Source of the DNA: Niveispirillum cyanobacteriorum
Lineage (GTDB): Bacteria; Pseudomonadota; Alphaproteobacteria; Azospirillales; Azospirillaceae
Reading direction: 5' to 3'
Length of the DNA stretch: 64,000 nucleotides
Assembly (NCBI RefSeq): GCF_002868735.1
Contig: NZ_CP025612.1
Span: 806,001-870,000, forward strand
Made by a program: the position numbers and the translations under genes. Of this stretch, positions 34,346-42,588 are shown piece by piece (within the stretch, counting starts at the first letter, position 1; the number at the start of each line of letters is the position of its first letter). Below the pieces are notes generated by a model. That model saw nothing but the letters and a program-made list of their open reading frames with translations, was not told the origin of the DNA and did not search any database.

Positions 34346-34663
34346 TCAGTTATTAATGCGTGCGAATTCGCGGAAGGTGACGGCGATCTTGTCTTCGACA
34401 ATCGTCACCTCACCCCGCGCCACCATGCGGCCAGAGACAACGATGTCGGACAGATCGTCAATCTTACGGTCCAGTTCCACAATAGCGCCACGACCCAGCT
34501 TCAGCAGGTCGCGCACGCGGATATTGGAGGTGCCCAGCACGACACTCATCTCCACCTCCGTGTCATAGACGGCGGAGATTTCCTGCTGTTCGGGAAGGGC
34601 GCGGACCGACCCGCCGCTGGCCATTTCGCCGAACATGGCATCGATATCGTCCTGATCGGGCAT
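34346..34663 (-). CDS. fliN: Flagellar motor switch protein FliN
   Basis: 105-aa SpoA-domain protein. The C-terminal core (VEMSVVLGTSNIRVRDLLKLGRGAIVELDRKIDDLSDIVVSGRMVARGEVTIVEDKIAVTF) is typical of FliN, part of the cytoplasmic C-ring that switches motor direction. An ATG at 34663 with GGGGTG upstream is chosen; a GTG at 34672 would add three residues. It stands alone, away from fliM/fliG, though the flgFGAH block is 2 kb away on the other strand. Confidence 0.92.
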   Translation of the reverse strand: MPDQDDIDAMFGEMASGGSVRALPEQQEISAVYDTEVEMSVVLGTSNIRVRDLLKLGRGAIVELDRKIDDLSDIVVSGRMVARGEVTIVEDKIAVTFREFARINN

Positions 34664-34758
34664 ATCCTTCACCCCGGAAAGTCACTAATCGTCAATATTA
34701 GCACGGGTCCGGCCCGCCTTGCAGCGACAAAGACGGGCCAGCACCAGAACAACCAACG

Positions 34759-35148
34759 TCAGGGAATGCGGGCGATCACCTTGATCTCGAAATCAAATCC
34801 GGCCAACCAGTTCACGCCGACCGCCGTCCAATTCGGCCAGGGCTGTTCGAGGAAGACGCCCGACCGGACTTGATTGACAATCTCAAACTGACGTTCCGGA
34901 TCAGTGTGAAAGGTGGTCACATCGACAATGTCGTCAAAGGTGCAACCCGCAGCCTTCAGCACAGCAGCCAGGTTGTCAAAAGCGAGTTGAACCTGCTTTC
35001 TAAAGTCCGGTTCGGGCGACCCATCTTCCCGACTACCGACCTGACCCGAAACAAACAGTAGATCGCCCGAACGAACCGCCGCCGAGTAGCGATGGATGTC
35101 ATATAGCGCCTGTCGCCCGGCAGGGAAAACCACGTCACGCTTGGCCAT
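34759..35148 (-). CDS. RidA-family protein
   Basis: 129-aa YjgF/YER057c/UK114 protein. The family features YSAAVRSGDLLFVSGQVG, NLAAVLKAAGCTFDDIVDVTTFHTD and WTAVGVNWLAGFDFEIKVIARIP are clear. RidA proteins hydrolyse reactive enamine/imine intermediates; the conserved Arg of archetypal RidA (about position 105) is not evident, so this could be another Rid subgroup. AGGAG lies 7 bp before the ATG at 35148. Divergent from a TetR gene with three palindromes between them, suggesting direct repression. Confidence 0.87.
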   Translation of the reverse strand: MAKRDVVFPAGRQALYDIHRYSAAVRSGDLLFVSGQVGSREDGSPEPDFRKQVQLAFDNLAAVLKAAGCTFDDIVDVTTFHTDPERQFEIVNQVRSGVFLEQPWPNWTAVGVNWLAGFDFEIKVIARIP

Positions 35149-35229
35149 AATGATGCTCCTGTTGAGAAAGGAGGGTGACGGGCCCGCTAACAGCGCTCGC
35201 CACACTCCACACCCGGATCGCAAACTGAT

Positions 35230-35296
35230 ATACGTCCCGTATGCGGACATATTGGGACATACGCGACGTATGTCAATACGCATACGGCGCGTATGC
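35230..35296. promoter_or_regulatory. Three tandem TetR-type palindromic operators
   Basis: Three palindromes share the half-site ATACG with a 3-bp centre: ATACGtccCGTAT (35230-35242), GACATACGcgaCGTATGTC (35256-35274, perfect 19 bp) and GCATACGgcgCGTATGC (35280-35296). Centres are 29 and 23 bp apart. They fill the gap between the ridA-like gene and the tetR gene. Size and symmetry fit TetR dimers; binding is inferred. Confidence 0.75.
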
Positions 35297-35319
35297 AAAG
35301 GATAATGTGGAGCCTGACT

Positions 35320-35916
35320 GTGACAAGAAAGAGCCGTACGCAGATGGTCGAGGAAACGCGCGCAAAGCTGATTGAGGCCGCGCGCCGTTCATTTGCCACC
35401 CATGGCTTCGCGGCGGCCTCGATGGATGAACTGACAGCAGAGGTCGGGCTGACGCGTGGAGCGCTCTATCACAATTTCGGGGACAAGAAAGGGCTGCTCC
35501 TCGCCGTGATCGACCAGATTGATGCGGAAATGCTGGCGCGGATGCGTGTGGCACAGGAGAAGGCGGCGAACCCCTGGGAAGCATTTATGTGCGAAGCGCT
35601 GGCCTATATCGAAATGGCGCTCGAACCGGAAATCCAGCGCATCATGCTGCTGGATGGGCCTGCTGTACTGGGTGACCCTTCGCAATGGCCAAATCAAACT
35701 GCGTGCCTGCGCAGGACCACCGTGATTTTGCAGGCACTGATCGATGAGGGTACGGTAAGGACAGTAGATGCCGAGGCTGCTGCCCGGTTGTTGAACGGCG
35801 CGGCATTGAACGCAGCCCTTTGGATCGCGGCGGCACCGCACCCCGTTGGTGTTTTACCAAAAGCAATTGAGGCGTTCCGACTACTGGCCAACGGACTGCT
35901 GCGCACGCCGGCCTAA
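35320..35916 (+). CDS. TetR/AcrR-family transcriptional regulator
   Basis: 198-aa repressor. The N-terminal HTH reads TRAKLIEAARRSFATHGFAAASMDELTAEVGLTRGALYHNFGDKKGLL, the standard TetR pattern; the helical ligand domain follows. I chose GTG at 35320, which has GGAG 7 bp upstream; earlier ATGs at 35293 and 35305 overlap or crowd the operators. It probably represses itself and the divergent ridA-like gene. The inducer is unknown. Overlaps the tail of the mug-like gene by four bases. Confidence 0.87.
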   Translation: MTRKSRTQMVEETRAKLIEAARRSFATHGFAAASMDELTAEVGLTRGALYHNFGDKKGLLLAVIDQIDAEMLARMRVAQEKAANPWEAFMCEALAYIEMALEPEIQRIMLLDGPAVLGDPSQWPNQTACLRRTTVILQALIDEGTVRTVDAEAAARLLNGAALNAALWIAAAPHPVGVLPKAIEAFRLLANGLLRTPA

Positions 35917-36416
35917 CCACCCCTTCGCGATGTCACGAAGGCCGCCGCCTCCCGCCACGGTCCGAGATCAAAGCTCGCCCGCGCCTGTCCAGATGGCGAT
36001 GGCAGCACGAACAGCGCGATCCCTTCCCAATCCGCCGGCTGCCGTCCCCACAGGATCGCTGCTTTTGTGCCCAGAAATAGGCGTGCGCCATTCTTGCTGG
36101 TAAAAGCGATGGCGGCGGGACGGTGGGCGCGCATCTTGGCCATGAAACCCGGGATGTCGAAACCGTCCGGCGTCAGATCGACATCATTGCCGATCTCCAC
36201 CTTGTTCAGATCGGTCAGACCCAGACCCAACTCATTCATACGGATAAAGTCAGTGGCCCGCCAGCCATCCGGCACCAGGCCGATACGGGCCAGCGTGGGC
36301 CAGAAGGCGTTGCCGGGATTTGCGTAGTAGGCGCCCTTGGCGGCGGACACGCGCGACGGCGCCGTTCCGCAAAAGACGAGGTGTAGGCCGGGGGCCAGGA
36401 TATCGGGCAGGATCAT
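35913..36416 (-). CDS. Mug-like (COG3663) DNA glycosylase
   Basis: 167-aa uracil-DNA-glycosylase superfamily protein. The block LHLVFCGTAPSRVSAAKGAYYANPGNAFWPTL corresponds to motif I and the following helix of Mug; ALFVLPSPSGQAR near the C terminus is motif II. Motif I reads GTAPS where Mug/TDG have GINPG, so the water-activating Asn is absent. It may excise other lesions, such as hypoxanthine as in family 6 enzymes. The start at 36416 puts motif I at the normal place. Confidence 0.78.
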   Translation of the reverse strand: MILPDILAPGLHLVFCGTAPSRVSAAKGAYYANPGNAFWPTLARIGLVPDGWRATDFIRMNELGLGLTDLNKVEIGNDVDLTPDGFDIPGFMAKMRAHRPAAIAFTSKNGARLFLGTKAAILWGRQPADWEGIALFVLPSPSGQARASFDLGPWREAAAFVTSRRGG

Positions 36417-36489
36417 GATCCCGGCATTATTTGCCGCCCCCGTCCCTGGCGCAACCGAAAAGGGCGGATTTCCGCCACTTCCCCACACT

Positions 36490-36505
36490 TGGCACGCCAT
36501 TTGCT
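36490..36505 (+). promoter_or_regulatory. Sigma-54 promoter of the flgF operon
   Basis: TGGCACGCCATTTGCT (36490-36505) matches the RpoN consensus TGGCACG-N4-TTGCW throughout, with GG and GC at the required 12-bp distance. A start site near 36516 and a leader of about 40 bases before flgF are expected. RpoN control of rod/hook genes is known in alphaproteobacteria such as Caulobacter. Confidence 0.85.
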
Positions 36506-36554
36506 TTTAATCCTGGCAAGCAACGGCCCCCGGCCAGCATGAGGAATTCGAGCG

Positions 36555-37277
36555 ATGGAAAATTCACTCTACATCACCCTGTCCCGCCAGGAAGCCCTGC
36601 GCCGGCAGTTGGACGTGGTGTCGAATAACATCGCGAACATGAACACCACCGGCTTCAAATCGCAGCGCATGCTGTTCCTGGAGTATCTGGAGCGTCCCGA
36701 CCGTCAGGGCGACCGGATGAGCTTCGTTCAGGATTTCGGTTTGCAGCGCAATGTTGACGCCGGCCCCATCACCGTGACCAACAATGAACTGGATGTCGCC
36801 TTGCGCGGCGACGGTTATTTCGCTGTCGAAACGCTGACCGGCACCCGCTACACCCGTGGCGGCGCCTTCCAGCTGAACACCAACCGCGAGATCGTGGATC
36901 GCTCCGGCCTGCCGGTACTGGACACCAACAACCAGCGTATCGTCATCCCGGCTGACGCCACCCAGATCCACATCGCCGGCAACGGCGCCGTCAGCACGGA
37001 ACAGGGTCAGCTGGGTCAGTTGAAGGTTGTGACCTTCGCTGATGAGCAGCGGATGATGGAACTGGGCGGCGGTCTCTATGAAGCCAACCAGGAAGAAATT
37101 GCCGTCGAGCAGCCCCAGATCACGCAGGGCGCCATCGAAGGCAGCAATGTTCAGAGCGTGGTGGAGATGACGCAGATGATCGATGTCCTGCGCACCTACC
37201 AGAGCGTTCAGAAGATGATCGACACCGAACATGAACGCATTCGCGGCGCCATCGGCAAGCTCGCCCGCGTTCAGTAA
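36555..37277 (+). CDS. flgF: Flagellar basal-body rod protein FlgF
   Basis: 240-aa proximal rod protein. The N-terminal rod motif ENSLYITLSRQEALRRQLDVVSNNIANMNTTGFKSQ and the C-terminal coiled segment VQSVVEMTQMIDVLRTYQSVQKMIDTEHERIRGAIGKL are typical. No signal peptide, as expected for export through the flagellar type III apparatus. First gene behind the sigma-54 promoter; flgG follows 26 bp downstream. Confidence 0.95.
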   Translation: MENSLYITLSRQEALRRQLDVVSNNIANMNTTGFKSQRMLFLEYLERPDRQGDRMSFVQDFGLQRNVDAGPITVTNNELDVALRGDGYFAVETLTGTRYTRGGAFQLNTNREIVDRSGLPVLDTNNQRIVIPADATQIHIAGNGAVSTEQGQLGQLKVVTFADEQRMMELGGGLYEANQEEIAVEQPQITQGAIEGSNVQSVVEMTQMIDVLRTYQSVQKMIDTEHERIRGAIGKLARVQ

Positions 37278-37303
37278 TCCAGCCAGCAAGAAGGATTGAA
37301 ACC

Positions 37304-38089
37304 ATGCGCAGCCTTTCCATTGGTTCCACCGGCATGCTGGCCCAGCAGCTGAATGTCGAAACCATCTCCAACAACATCGCCAACATGACCACGACCGGTT
37401 ACAAGCGTCAGCGGGCCGAATTCCAGGACCTGCTGTACCAGAACCAGCGCCGCGTGGGCTCCACCTCGTCTGATGCCGGCACGATCGTACCGTCGGGCAT
37501 CCAGGTGGGTCTGGGCGTCAAGGCCGCCGCCATCTACCGCATCAACGAACAGGGCAATATCAACCCGACCGGCAACACGCTGGACGTGGCCATCAACGGC
37601 CAGGGTTACTTCCAGGTGCAGCTGCCCAACGGCGAAACCGCCTATACCCGCGCCGGTTCGTTCCAGCTGAATGCCGAAGGTACCCTGGTCACCGCTGATG
37701 GTTATCAGGTGCAGCCCGGTATCGTGGTGCCGCAGAACACCGTGGATATCACCATCAACCCGAATGGCGAGGTTCTGGCCAAGATCGACGGCCAGACCGT
37801 GCCGCAGAATGTGGGCCAGATCCAGCTGGCGGCCTTCCCCAACACGGCGGGCCTGGAAGCCATCGGCGACAATCTGCTGCTGGAAACCCCGGCTTCCGGT
37901 CAGGCCATCACCGGCAATCCCGGCGGCCCCGGCTTTGGCCGCGTGATGCAGGGCGCGCTGGAGACCTCCAACGTCAATATCGTTGCCGAGATCACCCAGC
38001 TGATCACCGCCCAGCGCGCCTATGAAATGAACTCCCGCGTCATCTCCACCACGGATCAGATGATGCAGTCGGTCAGCCAGCTGCGCTGA
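37304..38089 (+). CDS. flgG: Flagellar basal-body rod protein FlgG (distal rod)
   Basis: 261-aa distal rod protein. The N terminus (MRSLSIGSTGMLAQQLNVETISNNIANMTTTGYKRQRAEFQDLLY) and C terminus (ETSNVNIVAEITQLITAQRAYEMNSRVISTTDQMMQSVSQLR) are near-consensus for FlgG, and the length is standard. AAGAAGGATT precedes the ATG. Second gene of the flgFGAH operon. Confidence 0.96.
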   Translation: MRSLSIGSTGMLAQQLNVETISNNIANMTTTGYKRQRAEFQDLLYQNQRRVGSTSSDAGTIVPSGIQVGLGVKAAAIYRINEQGNINPTGNTLDVAINGQGYFQVQLPNGETAYTRAGSFQLNAEGTLVTADGYQVQPGIVVPQNTVDITINPNGEVLAKIDGQTVPQNVGQIQLAAFPNTAGLEAIGDNLLLETPASGQAITGNPGGPGFGRVMQGALETSNVNIVAEITQLITAQRAYEMNSRVISTTDQMMQSVSQLR

Positions 38090-38138
38090 TCTGAGTGACT
38101 AGGTCATTTCTGCCCACCCCTTCTTCGGAGCCTTCGTC

Positions 38139-39122
38139 ATGACCCGCTTCGCCGCCCTGATGCTCGCCGCTGTCCTGCTGTCCGGCACCGCCGCACAGGC
38201 TGCTACGCTGAAGCCGGCTGCGACCGTGGCCGATGGGCAAATTCTGCTGGGTGACCTGTTCGACGGGCTGGAACCCGATGTCGCGACCCGCGCGGTCATG
38301 GTTGCCCCCGTTCCGGGCCGCCGCGCCAGCCTGGATGCCCCCACCCTGTCGCGCATCGCGGCCAGCAACGGCATCGACTGGCGTGCGTCGGGCGGGGCGG
38401 ACCGGATCGTGGTCGAACGCGCCTCAGTGCAGGTAACGAACGAGGCCATCGTTGATGGGCTGCGTCTGGCCCTGCGCGATGCCGGGGTCGGCGGTCAGGC
38501 CGATGTGCTGCTGGATAACCGCACGCTCAGCCTGTTCCTGCCCGCAGGCAACGATGCCTCGGTCCGTGTGGAAAATCTTGCCTATGACGCGGTGCGTGGC
38601 CGCGTTACGGCGGAAATCATTGCCCCGGCTACTGGGCCGGAGGTAGTGCGGCAGAATATCGGCGCCCGCGTCATGGATATGGTGGAACTGCCCGTCCTGG
38701 CCCGACGCATGGCGATGGGAGAGGTGATCGGGGATGGTGACATCACCTATCTGCGGCAGCCGCGCGACCGGGTGCAGGCCGGCGCTGTTGTCGAAGCCTC
38801 TGAAATGATTGGAAAAACCCTGCGTCGAGCCGTTGCACCGAACCAGGCGGTGAATGTCCGCGACGTGCGGGAACCGGTGGTGGTGGGCAAGGGTCAGGCT
38901 GTCACCATCCTTCTGCAAAGCTCGACCATGAGCCTGACGGCATCGGGAAAAGCACTTTCTGATGGCGGCATGGGCGAGTTGGTACGGATTGTGAATACGT
39001 CCTCCAACAGAGTGATCGAGGCCGTGGTGGCCGGTCCCAATCTGGTGACCGTCAACCCGTCCAACCCGGTCATCGCCCCTGTCAGCCAAGTGTCGGGTCC
39101 GTCGAAGAAGGCGGCCCGGTAA
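38139..39122 (+). CDS. flgA: Flagellar P-ring assembly chaperone FlgA
   Basis: 327-aa periplasmic protein with a Sec signal (ALMLAAVLLSGTAAQA) and a C-terminal SAF-like domain ending in MGELVRIVNTSSNRVIEAVVAGPNLVTV, typical of FlgA. The region RRAVAPNQAVNVRDVREPVVVGKGQAVTI precedes it. It helps FlgI assemble into the P ring. It is longer than enterobacterial FlgA (about 220 aa), as is usual in alphaproteobacteria. Lies between flgG and flgH. Confidence 0.93.
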   Translation: MTRFAALMLAAVLLSGTAAQAATLKPAATVADGQILLGDLFDGLEPDVATRAVMVAPVPGRRASLDAPTLSRIAASNGIDWRASGGADRIVVERASVQVTNEAIVDGLRLALRDAGVGGQADVLLDNRTLSLFLPAGNDASVRVENLAYDAVRGRVTAEIIAPATGPEVVRQNIGARVMDMVELPVLARRMAMGEVIGDGDITYLRQPRDRVQAGAVVEASEMIGKTLRRAVAPNQAVNVRDVREPVVVGKGQAVTILLQSSTMSLTASGKALSDGGMGELVRIVNTSSNRVIEAVVAGPNLVTVNPSNPVIAPVSQVSGPSKKAAR

Positions 39123-39133
39123 GGAGAACCGAA

Positions 39134-39901
39134 ATGTCCGCCCGTACCCTGACCGCCCGCCGTTCTATCCGCACCGCCCTGCTGCTGTCGCTGACCGTCC
39201 TGCCGTTGACCGGCTGCGTGACGGACAAGCTGGCGGCGGTCGGACAGACCCCGGCCCTGTCGGGTATCGACGACCCCTCGCGCGATCCCAACTACCGCCC
39301 CGTGCGCTTGCCGATGCCAGAAGCGCCAGTGCAGGAGCGTCAGGCCAATTCGCTGTGGCGCGCCGGCGCCCGCGCCTTCTTCAAGGATCAGCGCGCGGCC
39401 CGCGTCGGCGACATCATGACGGTCACGATCCAGATCAATGACCGCGCCCAGATGCAGAACAACACGACCCGCACCCGCGACGGCAGTGACACGATGGGCA
39501 TCCCCAACCTGTTCGGCCTGGAATCCTCCACCAACAACATTCTGCCCAACGCCGTCGACCCCGGCAGCCTGATCAGCGCGTCTGGCACCTCCAACAGCAC
39601 GGGCACTGGCCAGATCCAGCGTCAGGAACAGATCAACTTGCAGGTGGCCGCCCTGATCGTGCAGGTTCTGCCCAATGGCAACATGGTGGTGAATGGTAAG
39701 CAGGAGGTCCGCGTCAATAACGAGGTGCGCGAACTGACCCTGACCGGCATCATCCGGCCCGAAGACATCACGTCGGCCAACACCATCTCTTACGAGAAGA
39801 TTGCCGAGGCCCGTATCTCTTACGGCGGTCGCGGCCACATCACCGATGTGCAGGCCCCGCGCTGGGGCCAGCAGGTCCTGGAAGCCATCAGCCCGTTCTG
39901 A
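39134..39901 (+). CDS. flgH: Flagellar L-ring lipoprotein FlgH
   Basis: 255-aa outer-membrane lipoprotein forming the L ring. The signal has a lipobox LTGC (Cys near residue 28). Conserved FlgH parts are SLWRAGARAFFKDQRAARVGDIMTVTIQINDRA and LIVQVLPNGNMVVNGKQEVRVNNEVRELTLTGIIRPEDI. AAGGAG lies 7 bp before the ATG. Last gene of the operon; flgI, often next, is not here. Followed by a strong terminator. Confidence 0.95.
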   Translation: MSARTLTARRSIRTALLLSLTVLPLTGCVTDKLAAVGQTPALSGIDDPSRDPNYRPVRLPMPEAPVQERQANSLWRAGARAFFKDQRAARVGDIMTVTIQINDRAQMQNNTTRTRDGSDTMGIPNLFGLESSTNNILPNAVDPGSLISASGTSNSTGTGQIQRQEQINLQVAALIVQVLPNGNMVVNGKQEVRVNNEVRELTLTGIIRPEDITSANTISYEKIAEARISYGGRGHITDVQAPRWGQQVLEAISPF

Positions 39902-39933
39902 CAGGTTGGCGGCACAGAGTATGACAGGGAAAG

Positions 39934-39965
39934 CCCCCGGATGGGAAACCGTCCGGGGGTCTTGT
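39934..39965 (+). terminator. Terminator after flgH
   Basis: CCCCCGGA (39934-39941) pairs with TCCGGGGG (39952-39959), followed by TCTTGTC. The stem is strong and the T-run weak. It closes the flgFGAH operon. Confidence 0.75.
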
Positions 39966-40044
39966 CATTCTGAGACGCGAAAGGTCGCATTGGCGTCCCC
40001 AACGCCCCCGGCGCATAGTAGCGATCAGAACGTTCGGGAGGATA

Positions 40045-40755
40045 ATGGTGAAGGCGACGCAGATCGAGGCCGCCTGGAGGGGAACCGCCGCCTGTCAAAG
40101 CTGCGGCGTGCGCCATCTGGTGCTGTTCGCCGATTTGCAGGCAGAGGATTTTGCCCATATCCACACGCCCATTGAGGAGGTCCATGTCGAGGCTGGCACC
40201 CAGCTTTACAGCATGGGCGATGATGCCGGCGCCATCTTGACCATCCGGCGCGGGCTGGTGAAACTGGTCACCCTGCTGCCCGACGGAACCCAGCGTATCG
40301 TGCGGCTTGTGCGTGTTGGCGGTGTCGCCGGGCTGGAGGCATTGGTAAAGTCCAGCTACGACCATATCGCCGTGGCATTGCAGCCAGTCGAATATTGCCG
40401 CATCCCTGTCGCCACTGTGAATCAGCTCCAGGCGCGCACCCCGCGTCTGCATCAGCGCCTGATGGAAAAATGGCATGAGGCGTTGAGCACAGCCGACGGC
40501 TTCCTGGCCAATCTTTCCACCGGGAATGCCCGGCAGCGCGTGGCCCGTCTGCTGCTGTTGCTGGCCGACGAAACGCCCTACGGCCCTGTACGGCTTTTCA
40601 CGCGGGAGGATATGGGCGCCATCCTGGCCATCACGCTGGAAACCGCCAGCCGCACCATCTCCGACTTCAAACGTACCGGCGCCATCCGTGACGTGGGGCA
40701 CGGTCAGGCCGTCTGCGACACCGACGCTCTGACCCTTATAGCAGATGAGGGCTGA
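40045..40755 (+). CDS. Crp/Fnr-family regulator with N-terminal CxxC
   Basis: 236-aa regulator with a cyclic-nucleotide-binding-like barrel and a C-terminal helix-turn-helix. The recognition helix MGAILAITLETASRTISDFKRTGAI has the E-x2-SR pattern of FNR-type TTGAT readers. The N terminus has CQSC (Cys17, Cys20) and there is a central Cys in EYCRIPV. The third N-terminal Cys of classical FNR is missing, so a 4Fe-4S cluster is doubtful. GGGAGGATA precedes the ATG. Ends 3 bp from the convergent globin-chemoreceptor gene. Confidence 0.88.
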   Translation: MVKATQIEAAWRGTAACQSCGVRHLVLFADLQAEDFAHIHTPIEEVHVEAGTQLYSMGDDAGAILTIRRGLVKLVTLLPDGTQRIVRLVRVGGVAGLEALVKSSYDHIAVALQPVEYCRIPVATVNQLQARTPRLHQRLMEKWHEALSTADGFLANLSTGNARQRVARLLLLLADETPYGPVRLFTREDMGAILAITLETASRTISDFKRTGAIRDVGHGQAVCDTDALTLIADEG

Positions 40756-40758
40756 TGG

Positions 40759-42387
40759 TCAGTCGCGGACGAGCAGACGGCGCAATGCCTGTTCTGTCTC
40801 CGCCGGCACCTCCTCGAACCCGATATGAAGCCCTGCACTGCTGACCGCGCGGACACGGGCCCGGACGGGCCCCACCCCCTCCAGATGAAGGCGGCCAGCA
40901 GTGCCCAGGGAACAACCCGCTACTACGCCATGCAGCAGACAGCCTTCAACCGACAGGTCCAGGGTCCGCCCCGTCAGGCGGCTGTCGCCAAACTCCGCCT
41001 CGAATCCGATGGACAGGGGCAGGCGCACGCTGCGCCGCCGGTCGCCGGCTGTGGAGGCACGCAGCACCTCTGTCACGCGGCGACGCAGGCCGGATAGCAT
41101 GTCATTCACGCCGGCAGCCATGGACCGCACCTCTGCTGCGGTATCCCCCGTCATCCGGGCATGATCCAGCATGCCGCCCGCGCGGTCGGCCAGCAGCCGT
41201 GCCTGATCTGCGGCAGACAGTGCGCCACGGGAGATTTCAGCCGTCGCCTGACGCTGCTGATCCGTGGCATCGCGCACCTGACCGGATATGGCATCGACAC
41301 GCCGGATATCGCGAACCATGCCATCCACCGATTTGCCGGTGGCATCTGTTGCCGCGCGGATATCGACTGCCTGCACATTAACGGTTCCAATCGCCTCCTC
41401 GGTCTGACGGGCAAGGCTTTTCACCTCCCCCGCAACCACGGCGAAGCCACGCCCGGCATCACCAGCCCGCGCAGCCTCGATATTGGCGTTTAGCGCCAGC
41501 AGTTTAGTCTGCGCCGCGATTGCCTGGACCAGTCTTGCGACATTGCTGATGCGGGATGTGGCTTCTGACAAGCCAGTTACAATGGCAGCGGCATCGCCTG
41601 CCTGCCAGGCCACAGTATCGGTGACAGTCGCGCTCTGCACCACCTGCTCGGCGATGGCGCGGCTGGCAGCCTCCAACTGCTCCGTTGCGGTCGCAACAGC
41701 CTGCACATCCGACAGAGCGTTGGCAGCCGCCTCGGCCATGGCGGCGGCGGCATCATGCAGGTCACCGGCAATGACACCCAGCCGGTCGGCACTTTCCGCC
41801 ATATGCCCCGCCTGTTCGGCCACGCCCGACACCGTCTCTTCAATGTCGCGTTCGATCTGGTCGGTCAGTTGCAGCAGCTCCTGCTTGATGCGCGACGCCT
41901 CCCCGCTTTGGGCATAGGCGGAAATGGCCAGTTCCATGTCCAGCAGTGTCGCCCGCATGACCGCCGACAGGGCATCACGGGTCCGTTCCTTTGGCCAGCG
42001 ACGGTCCATAAGAGCCGAAAAGATATCGTCCAGGAAATGCGCATAGGCCCCGACATACCAGCGCGGTTCCAACCCGATCCGGTCATGGGCCAGACCGATG
42101 CGGCGGGCACGGGCGAAATAGGCCTCATCGAACTGCCCATCAAAAAGGGCACCCCAATGATCCACCTGTGACGATGTCAGGCGGGGTACCTTTCCCTTGA
42201 CCGCGATCATTGGTGCCAACCTGGGAATCGTGGCCAGGCGTGCGTAGAAGCCGGCGGCCATGTCAGGCAGCGTTGGCATTAAAACTTGGCGGGCGTCGCG
42301 AAGGGCGGCCCGCGCCACACCATCCAGGCGAAAGAAATCCAGACGCTCTTCGGCATTGGTTGTGTCGGGCGCGCAATCCTTGGGCAT
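40759..42387 (-). CDS. Globin-coupled chemoreceptor with C-terminal PilZ domain
   Basis: 542-aa soluble methyl-accepting protein with no transmembrane segment. Residues 1 to about 165 form a HemAT-like protoglobin; the proximal heme His is likely His101 in [25 protein letters not shown]. The middle is a coiled-coil MCP signalling region with the hairpin [37 protein letters not shown]. The last 110 residues carry a PilZ pattern ([10 protein letters not shown]...DLSVEGCLL), so c-di-GMP binding is likely. An oxygen-sensing and c-di-GMP-sensing receptor is inferred. The ATG at 42387 is chosen because globin homology begins just after it. Confidence 0.88.
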   Translation of the reverse strand: MPKDCAPDTTNAEERLDFFRLDGVARAALRDARQVLMPTLPDMAAGFYARLATIPRLAPMIAVKGKVPRLTSSQVDHWGALFDGQFDEAYFARARRIGLAHDRIGLEPRWYVGAYAHFLDDIFSALMDRRWPKERTRDALSAVMRATLLDMELAISAYAQSGEASRIKQELLQLTDQIERDIEETVSGVAEQAGHMAESADRLGVIAGDLHDAAAAMAEAAANALSDVQAVATATEQLEAASRAIAEQVVQSATVTDTVAWQAGDAAAIVTGLSEATSRISNVARLVQAIAAQTKLLALNANIEAARAGDAGRGFAVVAGEVKSLARQTEEAIGTVNVQAVDIRAATDATGKSVDGMVRDIRRVDAISGQVRDATDQQRQATAEISRGALSAADQARLLADRAGGMLDHARMTGDTAAEVRSMAAGVNDMLSGLRRRVTEVLRASTAGDRRRSVRLPLSIGFEAEFGDSRLTGRTLDLSVEGCLLHGVVAGCSLGTAGRLHLEGVGPVRARVRAVSSAGLHIGFEEVPAETEQALRRLLVRD

Positions 42388-42491
42388 GTTGGTCGGGCTC
42401 TGGCACGGGGTCGCAGGATGGCGCGCACCATAGCCCCGCCTGCGGCAGCGGCATTGACCCACCTCAATTGAGGAATTGCTGATGAAAACCT

Positions 42492-42503
42492 GACATCGTT
42501 ATC
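42492..42503. promoter_or_regulatory. LacI-type operator-like site upstream of the lacI gene
   Basis: GACATCGTTATC matches the core of the perfect palindrome at 50361-50372 (GACAACGTTGTC) at 10 of 12 positions and keeps the central CG typical of LacI-family sites. It lies about 90 bp before the regulator start, which suggests autoregulation. Inferred by eye. Confidence 0.45.
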
Positions 42504-42588
42504 TGATGCTTGCCAAGCGGCTGGTTTCCGTGAAATTTGAGGGCCGGGGCGCCAACCTGTGGCCGCCTTTATGCACAGGTGTTCCATC

